Of a DNA stretch of 64,000 nt, positions 46,046 through 55,192 are shown piece by piece. The DNA comes from CAUZIZ01 sp965219855. GTDB lineage: Bacteria > Acidobacteriota > UBA6911 > RPQK01 > JAJDTT01. The notes under the pieces were generated by a model that saw nothing but the letters and a program-made list of their open reading frames with translations, had not been told where the DNA came from and ran no database searches. Each line of letters opens with the position of its first letter. Position 1 is the stretch's first letter. The stretch lies in contig CBDCOR010000022.1 in assembly GCA_965219855.1 (NCBI GenBank), forward strand, positions 1 to 64,000, in the 5' to 3' direction. A program made the position numbers and the translations under genes.

Positions 46046-47374
46046 TTGAATTCCTCCGACACACCGCTCTCGGAATCGATAGCGGGTGCTCCGCGCCTCG
46101 CCGTTGTCTTTGGCGTCTCGCTCTTCAACTATGTCAGCCACGCCCTGATACGCTACAGCACTCCCCTCTACTTCAACGCTCTCAAGTATCCGGAGGACAC
46201 TTACGCAAACTTCGTTTTTTACTGGCTTGCCGCCTTCATCGCCGGCTCCAGCTTCTCCGGCCTGATGGCCTCTCGCTTTGGAGAGCGCCGCGTCTGGTCT
46301 GGGTCATTACTGCTTTTCGCCGGCCTGGGTCTGCTGCTCATCCACATTCCGGGGTACTGGATGATCCCTTTTTCTGGACTGCTCTACGGGATATCGGCAG
46401 CAGGTCAATGGGTTAGTGCCATGGCATTCGTCCAGACCGCGACTCCGTCTAAGCGGGGCAGAGCCAACTCATTGTTGATGATCGCCCTCGGTGCCGGCAG
46501 CTTCATCGGCGCTCCAGTGGGCCGGATACTGATTGGCTGGTTTTCGGACGGGGAGCCCGCACCCGGAGATTTCGCGCCGCTCTTCTGGTCGCACGTGTTG
46601 ATCTGTGTTCTCGGAGCCATCGTGGTAGCAACAGCCAGCCGCCATCCGGGTCCGGCATGGCACCAAGTCTCAGAGAGCAGCTGGCGCACCAACCTGGCCC
46701 TGTTGAAAATGCCACGCTACCTGGCGATAGTGATTCCGCTCAGCCTAATGGGAGGTCCCGTATTTCAGACCGTGAACATCTATCTTCCCTACCGGGCGAG
46801 CGCCCCCGAGATCGGGCTCATTGCGGGATCCGTCGATCAAGGATGGGCGGCGCTCCTTACCGCTGGCTACGGCTTTCAGTTTCTGGGCGGTTTAGCGATC
46901 ATGCTGATCGCCGGAAAGAAGGCCAGCACGGGCGTGGCGGCAGCGGTGCTGGCCACTTACGCTGCCTGCAGTCTGGGGATCGGTTTGTCCCCCCATGCCT
47001 ACGCCCTTTTCGTGTTCGCTTCACTCTTCGAGTTTGTCCGCCAGCTCATGCGTTGGTCTCAGACCGGCTATATCTCCGAGCAAATGCCCATCCACCTGCG
47101 CGGTCCGGCGATCGGATTCTCGGCTACTCTCAGCGGTCTGAGTTCCACACTCTTTGCCTTCGTGATGGACAAGGTCTTGTCGCCGGGAAGTCCTGATTTC
47201 TCATCCTCTTTTCCGTTCTTCGTAGGGGGAAGCATAGGGGTCCTGGGGGCGCTGTTGCTGTTGATCTTCCATAAGACCCTGCTCAAGCCTTCACCGTCTT
47301 GGGAACAGACATCTGACGCGGCGCCGCCGATCGATTCCGGCCGGATTGAATCAGGTCCCGAAAAGGCGGTATAA
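46046..47374 (+). CDS. MFS transporter
   Basis: 442 aa from a TTG with AGGAA 2 bases upstream; no better start lies near. About 12 hydrophobic helices. The first reads LAVVFGVSLFNYVSHALIR, and the loop between helices 2 and 3 is MASRFGERRVW, matching the MFS G-x-x-x-D-R-x-G-R-R pattern loosely. The second half starts near residue 220 (LLKMPRYLAIVIPLSLMGG). The substrate is not readable. It is followed 10 bases on by the sialidase-like gene, which suggests sugar or sugar-acid uptake. Confidence 0.88.
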   Translation: MNSSDTPLSESIAGAPRLAVVFGVSLFNYVSHALIRYSTPLYFNALKYPEDTYANFVFYWLAAFIAGSSFSGLMASRFGERRVWSGSLLLFAGLGLLLIHIPGYWMIPFSGLLYGISAAGQWVSAMAFVQTATPSKRGRANSLLMIALGAGSFIGAPVGRILIGWFSDGEPAPGDFAPLFWSHVLICVLGAIVVATASRHPGPAWHQVSESSWRTNLALLKMPRYLAIVIPLSLMGGPVFQTVNIYLPYRASAPEIGLIAGSVDQGWAALLTAGYGFQFLGGLAIMLIAGKKASTGVAAAVLATYAACSLGIGLSPHAYALFVFASLFEFVRQLMRWSQTGYISEQMPIHLRGPAIGFSATLSGLSSTLFAFVMDKVLSPGSPDFSSSFPFFVGGSIGVLGALLLLIFHKTLLKPSPSWEQTSDAAPPIDSGRIESGPEKAV

Positions 47375-47383
47375 AGGATCCCT

Positions 47384-48442
47384 ATGCCTTCCATCGAAAT
47401 ACTCGGCAGCGGCCGCGTCGACGACCGCGATTCGGCGTTTCCACAAGCAGTGCAACTGCCTGACGGTGACATCCTGTGTTCCTTCAACGTCGGCGGGGGT
47501 GCCCACGCCACTGGAGGTTCTGACTGGGCCCGATCCAGGGACGGAGGCGAAACCTGGACGCTCGAGGGAACCCTGCTGCCGAAACAGAGGGACGTGACCA
47601 ACGCTCTCAAGCTCAGCCTGACAGCGGACGGAGGGACGATCTATGCCTACGGCTCCCAAGCCTACCAAAGAGCAGGCGAAGTATTCGGGGAGACCAAGAA
47701 CGAGGCAATCTACTGCCATTCAACAGATGGCGGTCACACCTGGTCCGACCCTCGTGTCATTCCGATGCTCGGGCATGAAAGGCTGGAGATATCCCACGGT
47801 ATTCTCCCGCTGCCGTCAGGGCGCCTGCTGGCTCCTTGCGCTACACTGGACTCCGAGGACACCCTGGGCAAACAGGTTCTGGCAGCCATCTCGGATGACG
47901 GCGGGAACAGTTGGAATCAACATGCCGTTGTCTTCGAAGACCCACAAGGCAAGCTCGGTTACTTGGAACAGAAACTGGCCACCCTCGATTCCAGCCGTCT
48001 CATCGCCACCTGTTGGACGGTAACTCTGGGGGATGTCGTCGACCAGGAGGACTCCTTCGTGCTGTCCGACGACGGAGGGGCAAGCTGGAGCGAACCCAGG
48101 TCCACGGGTATTGCGGGTCAGACCATGACCCCCATCCCACTCGGCGGCGATCGTTTGCTGGTCTTCTACAACCGGCGCTACGGCCAACAGGGAATCGTCG
48201 CCAATCTGGTGACGTTTACCCCAGAGCGATGGACGATTCATCACGAAGATCTTTTGTACGATCCCGGCATCTCCCAGGAGCGGCCGCAGAACCTCGAAAC
48301 GGGCGTAGAAGAATTCGCTGGCTTCCAGTTCGGCTTCCCAACCGCCATCCGTCTGCGGGACGGCTCCTTTCTGGCCACCCACTGGTCGCAGGAAAAGGGG
48401 AGATTTGGCGTCCGCTGGACCAGGTTACGGATCGATTGGTAG
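47384..48442 (+). CDS. Sialidase-superfamily (BNR-repeat) protein
   Basis: 352 aa, no signal peptide. Four Asp-boxes are visible: SRDGGETW, STDGGHTW, SDDGGNSW and SDDGGASW, spaced as in six-bladed propellers. The N-terminus GRVDDRDSAFPQAVQLPDGD carries an Arg in the FRIP-like position. Family members cleave sialic or other ulosonic acids or are non-catalytic binding propellers; without the full Arg triad and Tyr/Glu being mapped, catalysis is uncertain. It sits with an MFS gene, so uptake followed by cytoplasmic use of a sugar acid is possible. Confidence 0.82.
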   Translation: MPSIEILGSGRVDDRDSAFPQAVQLPDGDILCSFNVGGGAHATGGSDWARSRDGGETWTLEGTLLPKQRDVTNALKLSLTADGGTIYAYGSQAYQRAGEVFGETKNEAIYCHSTDGGHTWSDPRVIPMLGHERLEISHGILPLPSGRLLAPCATLDSEDTLGKQVLAAISDDGGNSWNQHAVVFEDPQGKLGYLEQKLATLDSSRLIATCWTVTLGDVVDQEDSFVLSDDGGASWSEPRSTGIAGQTMTPIPLGGDRLLVFYNRRYGQQGIVANLVTFTPERWTIHHEDLLYDPGISQERPQNLETGVEEFAGFQFGFPTAIRLRDGSFLATHWSQEKGRFGVRWTRLRIDW

Positions 48443-48518
48443 AGCGCTGCTACACCTCCTGCCAGGGAGGGACAACTGAAGCCTTTGTTGTTCGAGAACC
48501 CGGGCCGGGACAGTCTCG

Positions 48519-50066
48519 ATGGGCAAATCTCACACCGCTTTCAGCACCCCTACCACCGGGAAGGCCGTCCTCGACTCTCTAGACTCCCGTTTCCCCACAC
48601 TCAGGAGCACCGACAGATCTCTCCTCTGGACTTATCTCGACACTTTCGACTGGAGAGTCCACCAGGATGGAGGAGCCCTGTCGATCACCGCTTCTCACGA
48701 AGGCTTCTTATTGAGGTGGAACTCCTCGGAGGGTGAAGAGCGCTATCAGCTCCACCAGAGGACGTATCCCGAGTTCGGCATCGATCTTCTTCCCGGCGCG
48801 TTTCGAGATGCACTCATTAAGGTGATCGAGGTTCGCCGCTTGCTGCCGCTGGCTCAAGTTCGGACCTCGGGAAGCACGCTCAGGATTCTGAACCGGGATG
48901 CAAAGACGGTCGGTTGGGTATCGCTGCATCGGTTTTCCGTACGCAAGACCGAGGGACGTGGGGCGTTTCAGGCACTCCCCGACAGGTTGGAAGTAACGCC
49001 GGTGAAGGGTTACAAGAAGGCCTATCGAAGCATCGTCTCATTTCTGGAAGGAGAACTGGAATTACAGCCAATCGAGTCTGGGGTCCTGGGCACAGCCCTG
49101 GAGGCGATTGGGAGGGAGCCGGGCGACTACTCGACGAAACTCAGGGTCCAGCTCCAGCCTCAAATGGAAACCGCAGAGGCGGCACGAATTGTCTTGAGTC
49201 ACTTGTTCCAGACCCTGGTCGCCAACAGAGAAGGCGTGAGCAGCAACCTCGACACCGAGTTTCTTCACGACTTCCGGGTTGCGGTGCGCCGAACCCGCTC
49301 GGCCCTTACCCAGATCAAGCATATTTTCCCTGTGGCGCCGACCGGACGCTTCAAGAAGGAATTTGCCTGGCTGACTGGATTGACTGGCCCCTGCCGGGAT
49401 CTGGACGTTCTCCTTCTGAGGTTGAACGACTACGCTGCGTCTCTACCTAGGCAGTCTCACGAGACTCTGCAACCTCTGGCAGAATCTATTCAGGCTCGGT
49501 CCAAACGTGAACATCAGAAACTCTCCAGAGGACTTGCTTCTAAACGCCTTGAGCGGCTGCTGCACTCGTGGGAACACTTCCTGGCAGAGCCTCTGCCAGC
49601 GACCTCCAAGGGAGCGTACCCCATTCGAGGGGTAGCCTCGGAGCGAATTCGGACCGCCTGCAACCGCGTTCTAAAACAGGGAGATCGCATCGACACAAAA
49701 AGCGCTCCAGAAGCACTCCACCAACTACGGATCGAGTCAAAGAAGCTGCGTTATCTACTGGAATTCTTCCGCAGCCTGTATCCTGAGGATGAAATGACCC
49801 GGCTGATCGAAGCTCTGAAAGACCTGCAAGACAACCTGGGAGATTTCAACGATTTCGCCGTCCACCAGAGAATGCTTAAAGACTTCGCGCGGGAGTTGAT
49901 GCATCAGGACAACGTCGGGGCCGAAACACTCATGTCAGTGGGCAGTCTCGTAGATCTTCTGGAGTACCTGCAACATAATCAAAGAAAAGTCTTCGCCACC
50001 CAATACAGAGCTTTCTCAGGGAGTTCCAATCGCCTTCGCATGGCTCGACTCTTCGATCTGGGTTGA
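48519..50066 (+). CDS. CHAD-domain protein
   Basis: 515 aa. Residues about 20-190 are beta-rich and resemble a CYTH-like domain (RYQLHQRTYPEFGIDLLPG, FSVRKTEGRGAFQALPDR). Residues 220-510 are an all-helical CHAD domain with LHDFRVAVRRTRSALTQIKH, GPCRDLDVLLLRL and LHQLRIESKKLRYLLEFFRS, the conserved His- and Arg-rich helices. CHAD domains bind inorganic polyphosphate and locate to polyphosphate granules in several bacteria. The next gene downstream encodes a ParA-type ATPase. Confidence 0.9.
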   Translation: MGKSHTAFSTPTTGKAVLDSLDSRFPTLRSTDRSLLWTYLDTFDWRVHQDGGALSITASHEGFLLRWNSSEGEERYQLHQRTYPEFGIDLLPGAFRDALIKVIEVRRLLPLAQVRTSGSTLRILNRDAKTVGWVSLHRFSVRKTEGRGAFQALPDRLEVTPVKGYKKAYRSIVSFLEGELELQPIESGVLGTALEAIGREPGDYSTKLRVQLQPQMETAEAARIVLSHLFQTLVANREGVSSNLDTEFLHDFRVAVRRTRSALTQIKHIFPVAPTGRFKKEFAWLTGLTGPCRDLDVLLLRLNDYAASLPRQSHETLQPLAESIQARSKREHQKLSRGLASKRLERLLHSWEHFLAEPLPATSKGAYPIRGVASERIRTACNRVLKQGDRIDTKSAPEALHQLRIESKKLRYLLEFFRSLYPEDEMTRLIEALKDLQDNLGDFNDFAVHQRMLKDFARELMHQDNVGAETLMSVGSLVDLLEYLQHNQRKVFATQYRAFSGSSNRLRMARLFDLG

Positions 50067-50107
50067 TCCTGCGGGTCTGATTTGGAAGCGGGCGAAAGGA
50101 CGGAGCC

Positions 50108-50851
50108 ATGAAGATCATCGCAACCTACAGCAGCAAAGGGGGGGTGGGAAAGACAGCGACGGCAGTGAATCTTGCCTACCTCTCATGTCAGGAGGGAGCC
50201 CGCACCCTGGTGTGGGACCTGGACCCACAAGGGGCTACCAGCTTCTATTTCAGGATCAAGCCGAAGGTCCGCGGTGGCGGTAAGCGCCTGATCCGGGGAA
50301 AGCGCAGTCTCGACTCCTTGATCAAGGGAACCGATTTTTCCGGTCTGGACCTGCTACCGGCTGATTTTTCCTACCGGAACCTGGATCTGGTTCTGGACGG
50401 AACCAAGAAGGGCTCGAATCGACTTCGCCGACTCCTTGCTCCCTTGGACGATCACTACGATCGTGTCTTTCTCGACTGTGCTCCCAGCCTTTCTCTGGTT
50501 TCGGAGAGTATCTTCACGGCAGCAAATATCCTTCTAGTGCCCACTATCCCCACGATTCTGTCAATGCGTTCGCTGGAGCAGTTAGACAGGATTCTGGACA
50601 AGAAAAGGTCGCGGAAACTCCGGGTACTTCCTTTCTTCTGTATGGTGGACCGCCGAAAATCGCTGCACCGGCAGATCTGCGAGGACGCTCAGCCTAACCC
50701 TTTTTCGTTCCTGAACACCCATATTCCCTATTCGAGTCTGGTGGAGCAGATGGGACCACGACGAGCTCCTCTGCCCAGCTTTGCCCGAAGCAGTATGCCC
50801 GCGCGTCGCTACCAGGAGCTGTGGAACGAACTCAAGGTGCAGGGAGGCTGA
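50108..50851 (+). CDS. ParA/MinD-type ATPase
   Basis: 247 aa with AAAGGACGG upstream. The deviant Walker A motif is YSSKGGVGKTATAVNLAYL, Walker A' is WDLDPQGATS and Walker B is VFLDCAPSLS. The C-terminal segment has FARSSMPARRYQELWNEL. No ParB-like gene is adjacent, so it is not a plain chromosome-partition cassette. It starts 41 bases after the CHAD gene, and together they may position polyphosphate granules, in the way McdA positions carboxysomes; that is inference. Confidence 0.85.
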   Translation: MKIIATYSSKGGVGKTATAVNLAYLSCQEGARTLVWDLDPQGATSFYFRIKPKVRGGGKRLIRGKRSLDSLIKGTDFSGLDLLPADFSYRNLDLVLDGTKKGSNRLRRLLAPLDDHYDRVFLDCAPSLSLVSESIFTAANILLVPTIPTILSMRSLEQLDRILDKKRSRKLRVLPFFCMVDRRKSLHRQICEDAQPNPFSFLNTHIPYSSLVEQMGPRRAPLPSFARSSMPARRYQELWNELKVQGG

Positions 50852-50881
50852 ATCTATGACGAGGCGGGAAAGAGCCGGTGT

Positions 50882-51175
50882 TCACACCTCGTGCTGATCG
50901 AAATACCGGATACTCGGCTCACCCGAAAGCAGGGACCCTATCTTTCCCAGAACCCCGGTCTCGACTCGCCAGGCCAGGTACCTCTCATAGTGTGCTTTTG
51001 AATCCCAGTACTCGACCAGGGTCATATCGTCGGGAGCATCCAGGTTGGTATGAAATTTGACACCCTGACAGCCATCGTACGCACGCGTGTCGGGCAGAAT
51101 CTCCCTCATCAGTGAAATCATGTCTTCCCTGGATCCGGACTTGACTTTTCCTTCTACTAAAACCAGGACTGCCAT
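50882..51175 (-). CDS. Antibiotic-biosynthesis-monooxygenase (ABM) domain protein
   Basis: 97 aa. The sequence fits the dimeric ferredoxin-like ABM fold: VLVEGKVKSGSREDMISLM at the N-terminus, GCQGVKFHTNLDAPDDMTLV in the middle, then EYWDSKAHYERYLAWR. Family members include YgiN-type quinol monooxygenases and small cofactor-free oxygenases. It has no obvious partner; it faces the ParA gene convergently. AAGGAGGGAATAAGAG precedes its ATG. Confidence 0.85.
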   Translation of the reverse strand: MAVLVLVEGKVKSGSREDMISLMREILPDTRAYDGCQGVKFHTNLDAPDDMTLVEYWDSKAHYERYLAWRVETGVLGKIGSLLSGEPSIRYFDQHEV

Positions 51176-51294
51176 CTCTTATTCCCTCCTTTTGGGGGAC
51201 CCCCGAAACTGAAACCTCGAAGATCCCAAGATACAAGACACCGAACGTAACCCATTGATTTAGCAGTGCATTAGATGTATTCAAAGACACGTCT

Positions 51295-51365
51295 CTAGGC
51301 CGAAGGCGTTATTGCGGGTAGCCCAGGGTTGGCGATGCGAAGCGAGCTACCCTGGGTTAAGGTCA
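51295..51365. repeat. Inverted repeat bordering the reverse-transcriptase element, left copy
   Basis: GCCGAAGGCGTTATTGCGGG followed by TAGCCCAGGGTTGGCGATGC and GAAGCGAGCTACCCTGGGTT. The complement occurs at 53528-53606 with only a few changes. Within each copy AGCCCAGGGT and ACCCTGGGTT pair as a hairpin. The two copies enclose about 2.2 kb containing the RT gene. Confidence 0.8.
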
Positions 51366-51392
51366 TTCAAGAAAACACGCTACCCCAAAGGG

Positions 51393-53480
51393 GTGCGATG
51401 AGCCGCAGTGGCTCGAACTAAGTCAACCATGGTAGACAAACGGTGAGGCGTTTGAAAGGAGGGAAATAGAGGGATAAGAGAAGCAAGACGCCGAAGCCTA
51501 CCTGTGCGAGTCCACGCTGGTACAGAACTTCCTGCTCGAACTCCGCAACTAACCAGCGGAGGTAGGCAGCCAGGGCGCTCCCAACGGCAGGTCTGGAAGA
51601 AGGGATCGTCACGAAGGGGCCAGGCAGGAAGACTTCGGGAGACGGCACTTCGGCCTAGAGCAAAGCGCCAACGACCGCCCTTGAGCGAAGCGTCGGCGAG
51701 GTTCCCTGACCTCGTCTTCAGAGAGAACATGTGGTTATCTCTCTGGAACTGCTTTGGGTGATACCTGTCGCCGCCTGAGGAAAATGGTTCGAGTCATGAC
51801 CGGTGAAGGTCCCCCACCGTCCCACGTTGGGTGAGTCCGCGCTATAAGCCCTCGGCGAAAGGCGACGGATGATGCGGTGCTGTGGAGAAGGCCTCCTGAG
51901 CCGCCTCCGCTTTAGGGATTGCCGCAGAGCCGGAGTACTCCAGTTTCGACTGGAGGAAAGGTAAAACCGAAGACGAGCTGAGGAAGGATCTGAGCTCTGG
52001 GTAGTTAGCGTCCCGGCCGTGGCCTCCAAAATGGGCCGGCCCGTGCTCTTGCCCGGGTCAAACCGAGAAAACAGACACCTAGGTGCCTGGCTAAGAAACA
52101 CCCGATAGATCCCCGATCCGTCTCACCTGATGATGCAACCTAACAGGAACACCATGGTGAAGAGCAGAAAGGAGCACTCGCTGACCGGTCGCATTACGAT
52201 CGAGCTCATGCGGGCCGCTTTCAAGAAAGTCAAGCGCAACCGAGGTGCCGCTGGAGTGGACAAGGTCAGCGTCGGGAGGTTCGAGGCTAACCTCGAACCA
52301 AACCTTCTCGCCCTGATGAAAGTTCTCAAATCAGGGGCGTTTCGGCCCGATCCGCTGCTCCGCGTCCGGATCTCCAAAGGCCCTCGCACGAAGAAGACCC
52401 GGCCGCTCGGGATCCCCGTGGTCCGCGATCGCGTGGCCCAGGAGGTTCTGCGGCGGCTGCTGGAACCTATCTTCGAGCCGCTCTTTCAGGACGCCTCCTT
52501 CGGGTTTCGTCCTAAACGCAACTGTCATCAGGCGATCCAGTGGCTGTTGTCCCTTCACGACGCCGGCTACCTTTGGGTACTCGACGCCGATGTGGAAGGT
52601 TTTTTTGACCACATTCCACAGAACGTCATTATGCAGTTGGTGGCCGACAAGGTTGCCGACGGCAATATCCTTCGCCTTCTCCAACGATTTCTCACTGCCG
52701 GGGTCATGGACGACGGAGTCTTCAAGCCGACCACGGTCGGCACGCCACAGGGAGGAGTCATTTCCCCACTGCTGGCTAACATCGTCCTCAACCAATTGGA
52801 CTGGGCCTTGCACCGGGCGGGTTTTCAATTCGCCCGCTATGCTGACGACTTCGTCGTCTTGACCCGGTCCCAACAGCAGGCGCAAGAGGCTATGGAACTC
52901 GTCCAGCAAGTGCTGGAAACCCCACTTCAGCTACGGCTGAGTCCGGAGAAAACCCGGATCATGACGTTCGGAAAAGGCTATGAATTTCTTGGCTTTTTCC
53001 TCTCGTCCCGTTCCCGGCGCATGCGCGACAAGTCCCAGCAGAAATTCAAGGATAAGGTGCGGGAATTAACCGTCCGCTGCCATAACCTCGATGCCGAGGC
53101 AATCCTGAAATTGAACCGAGTGATCAGGGGGACAGCACAGTACTTCACCCCCGAGTTTGCGACCAATCGTTGGCTCTTCCAAAAGCTCGACTCCTGGGTC
53201 CGAATGCGACTCCGGAGCATGAAGCTTAAACGGAAGAACTACAACGACAACCGCAAACTCCGGGTGCGGTTCTTCTGCCGAAAGCTCGGCTTGCTTTCCC
53301 TGGAAAGCTTCTGTCTCTGTCGCAACACCTACGGTCAAGTATGTTACGTCGTTCCCCGAAATGGGGCAACGTCTTTGGGGTCGCCCGGTGAGTGACCCTC
53401 ACGCCGGTAAATGTGGGGAACAGACCCCATCGCGACAACGGGGAGGGGCAGGCGGGAACTCCGCCTGTCTCTTACCCGCG
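51393..53480 (+). mobile_element. Group II intron-like retroelement (3' boundary not identified)
   Basis: GTGCGATGAGCCGCAGTGGC at 51393 has the GTGCG start typical of group II introns. Bases from there to 52130 are non-coding, with several possible stems, as expected for domains I-III, and the RT gene occupies the domain IV position. After the RT stop (53395) a hairpin GGCAGGCGG GAACT CCGCCTGTC (about 53446-53470) is present, but it lacks the AGC triad and two-base bulge of domain V. The 3' end is therefore uncertain, and the element could be truncated. Confidence 0.6.
52130..53395 (+). CDS. Group II intron-type reverse transcriptase/maturase
   Basis: 421 aa. RT blocks are in order: RGAAGVDKVSVGRFEANL, GIPVVRDRVAQEVLRRLLEP, DASFGFRPKRNCHQAIQWL, VLDADVEGFFDHI, GTPQGGVISPLLANIVLNQL, the catalytic FARYADDFVVLTRS, and LSPEKTRIMTFGKGYEFLGF. 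The thumb/maturase domain has NRVIRGTAQYFTPEFATNRW. No HNH endonuclease domain is present, as in class C-like intron proteins. It should copy the intron RNA and help it splice and insert. The ATG-ATG start has no strong ribosome site, which is common for intron-encoded proteins. Confidence 0.92.
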   Translation: MMQPNRNTMVKSRKEHSLTGRITIELMRAAFKKVKRNRGAAGVDKVSVGRFEANLEPNLLALMKVLKSGAFRPDPLLRVRISKGPRTKKTRPLGIPVVRDRVAQEVLRRLLEPIFEPLFQDASFGFRPKRNCHQAIQWLLSLHDAGYLWVLDADVEGFFDHIPQNVIMQLVADKVADGNILRLLQRFLTAGVMDDGVFKPTTVGTPQGGVISPLLANIVLNQLDWALHRAGFQFARYADDFVVLTRSQQQAQEAMELVQQVLETPLQLRLSPEKTRIMTFGKGYEFLGFFLSSRSRRMRDKSQQKFKDKVRELTVRCHNLDAEAILKLNRVIRGTAQYFTPEFATNRWLFQKLDSWVRMRLRSMKLKRKNYNDNRKLRVRFFCRKLGLLSLESFCLCRNTYGQVCYVVPRNGATSLGSPGE

Positions 53481-53527
53481 TAGTGCTGACCGGGCACAAT
53501 CGGCAACAACGCTTTCAGCGTAGCAGA

Positions 53528-53606
53528 GTAGGACGACTTAAACCCAGGGTAGCTCGCTTCGCATCGCCAACCCTGGGCTACCCGCAGTAACGCCTTCGGC
53601 GTAGGT
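53528..53606. repeat. Inverted repeat bordering the reverse-transcriptase element, right copy
   Basis: AACCCAGGGTAGCTCGCTTC and GCATCGCCAACCCTGGGCTA, then CCCGCAGTAACGCCTTCGGC: the complement of the left copy at 51295. About 60-65 bases match with few differences. CAACGCTTTCAGCGTAGCAG lies just to its left and looks like a related short hairpin. Confidence 0.8.
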
Positions 53607-53627
53607 GATGGGCCCCTGAGCCACGTC

Positions 53628-53737
53628 AAGTTTCGTTCTCGAATTGGGCCAGCACCCCTGGGGGCCTCACTAACCTGAAACTTCATTGGGCGGACGTAGC
53701 TTTGGCCTCCAGGCCGAAGTCTTATTTTTTGGGAATT
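53628..53737. repeat. Interspersed hairpin repeat, copy 5 (B then truncated A)
   Basis: Unit B (AAGTTTCGTTCTCGAATTGG, then CAGCACCCCTGGGGGC) precedes CCTGAAACTTCATTGGGCGG and the left half of unit A (GTAGCTTTGGCCTCCAGGCC, GAAGTCTTATTTTT). At about 53737 it stops and GGGAATTATATACGG begins, the presumed left edge of the IS1595-type element. The right half of unit A does not reappear after the transposase gene, so more than a simple insertion occurred. Confidence 0.7.
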
Positions 53738-53876
53738 ATATACGGTTTTAGCCAAAAATGTCATACCTATGGGCTAAAATACTCAATAAATAAGGAGATT
53801 GAGTATGGCTCATAAGGCACCTGGAAAAAGCCACCGCAAGGGGTTGTCATTGAAGAGTTTGTTCAAGATGTTCCCC

Positions 53877-55192
53877 CAGTAGCGTCCCAGCGTTAGTCGA
53901 ATAACATCAACTGTTTATGAATGTCACTATTCTGAGTAATGTAATGCATGTCCTGAAAGGCCTGTAAAATTGGGGTTTTCTCGAAGAGCGAGACACTCAG
54001 GACCTGGAGAATTGTGTAGAGCGGCAACTCGAGATAGAGGCGCTTGCGGATGATGGCGATGAGCAGGTAGGTACTGAGGGCGATCCAGATTTGTGTTTTC
54101 ACGGCATTGGGACTGGTGCCGTAAAAGGCCTTGATGCGGAGATGCTGTTTGATCCATTTGAAGAACAGTTCGATCTGCCAGCGGAGCTTGTAGAGCCGGG
54201 CAATAGTCAGAGCGGGAGAAGCAAAGTCGTTGGTGAGGAATACTAGCCGCAGGTCGGTGGTGACGTCGAAGAACTTGATGCGACGCAAAGGTTCGGGGTA
54301 GGCCTTGGCCGGATAGAAGGTGCTCAGCAGGACAGTTTGGTCGCAGATCAGTCCCGTCGTTCTGTCCACCGGGTGGGAGTAGCGGCGGCGGAACTTGAAG
54401 TTGGCCTTGGCGCGGGTCACGAATAACGACCGGGCAGAATGGAGTCGGTACAGGCGCCCGAAATCCAGGTATCCGCGATCCATGATGTAGTAGGCACCGG
54501 GACAAGGAATCAGGTGGTCCAAGGCGTGGACATCGTGCAGTTTTCCGTCCGAGATCAGAACGAACTCGGGAATGGCGCCGTGCAGGTTGAGCAAGGTATG
54601 CAGTTTGATCGCCCCCTTGGTACGGCGGAAGCGCGCCCAGGGGAAGACCGAGAGGCACAGGTCGATGGTCGTGGAGTCCAAGGCATAGACGGTCGCGTTC
54701 AGGTCGACTCCCAGGTCCTCGTCGGTGTACAGGCGGCGCGCTTCGGCGATAAGCACTTGGGCAAACTCGGCATAGATGCGCCAGTCGCGCCTCTCGTTGG
54801 CATTGGACAGATTGTTGCGGGAGACCGTGGAGCGAATGCCCATGTGGAAGAGCTTGGATCTCATGGCCCGTAGGCAGGCTTCGATATCGCGCAAGCTCTC
54901 GCGATAGGTCAACTGTGCAAAGGCCATGACCCGGTAATGGTCGGCACAGCGGAACGACTTGACCTTGTAGTCGCCTCCGTAGTGCTGAACAATGCGATGA
55001 AAATGATGCCAGGGAAGATGCCGCATCACCTGAGAAAAAATCGTCGTGCCCGTGTACATGCTCGCCCTCCTTATGAACTGAAGGGCGTGAGCGTACACTC
55101 ACTTTCAAGTCGGAAACACCCATTATCTTCTCTAACATATTACTCATTAATACTTTACAGAGATTAGAAGCCCAAACGTTGGGACACTACTG
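53877..55192. mobile_element. IS4-family element, full-length copy
   Basis: 1316 bp. Ends are CAGTAGCGTCCCAGCGTT and AACGTTGGGACACTACTG, an imperfect inverted repeat of about 18 bp. The 9-bp target duplication ATGTTCCCC is at 53868-53876 and 55193-55201. It contains one transposase gene on the minus strand and is inserted in the IS1595-type transposase gene. A shorter relative (62080-63251) lies 8 kb downstream. Confidence 0.95.
53893..55059 (-). CDS. IS4-family DDE transposase
   Basis: 388 aa from the ATG at 55059, chosen because AAGGAGGGCGAGC lies directly upstream; a start 13 codons earlier is open but lacks such a site. The catalytic residues are at VYALDSTTIDLCLS (first Asp), YYIMDRGYLDFGR (second Asp) and YKLRWQIELFFKWIKQHLRI, the Y-R-E-K signature of IS4 with the Glu. 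The frame is complete and could be active. Confidence 0.92.
   Translation of the reverse strand: MYTGTTIFSQVMRHLPWHHFHRIVQHYGGDYKVKSFRCADHYRVMAFAQLTYRESLRDIEACLRAMRSKLFHMGIRSTVSRNNLSNANERRDWRIYAEFAQVLIAEARRLYTDEDLGVDLNATVYALDSTTIDLCLSVFPWARFRRTKGAIKLHTLLNLHGAIPEFVLISDGKLHDVHALDHLIPCPGAYYIMDRGYLDFGRLYRLHSARSLFVTRAKANFKFRRRYSHPVDRTTGLICDQTVLLSTFYPAKAYPEPLRRIKFFDVTTDLRLVFLTNDFASPALTIARLYKLRWQIELFFKWIKQHLRIKAFYGTSPNAVKTQIWIALSTYLLIAIIRKRLYLELPLYTILQVLSVSLFEKTPILQAFQDMHYITQNSDIHKQLMLFD

Noticed and set aside
53446..53470. Group II intron domain V
   Set aside because: The hairpin lacks the AGC triad and the two-base bulge, so it was not annotated as domain V.
54439..54873. 144-aa plus-strand open frame, repeated at 62498-62932
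   Set aside because: Antisense to the IS4-type transposase; its repetition only reflects the second IS copy.
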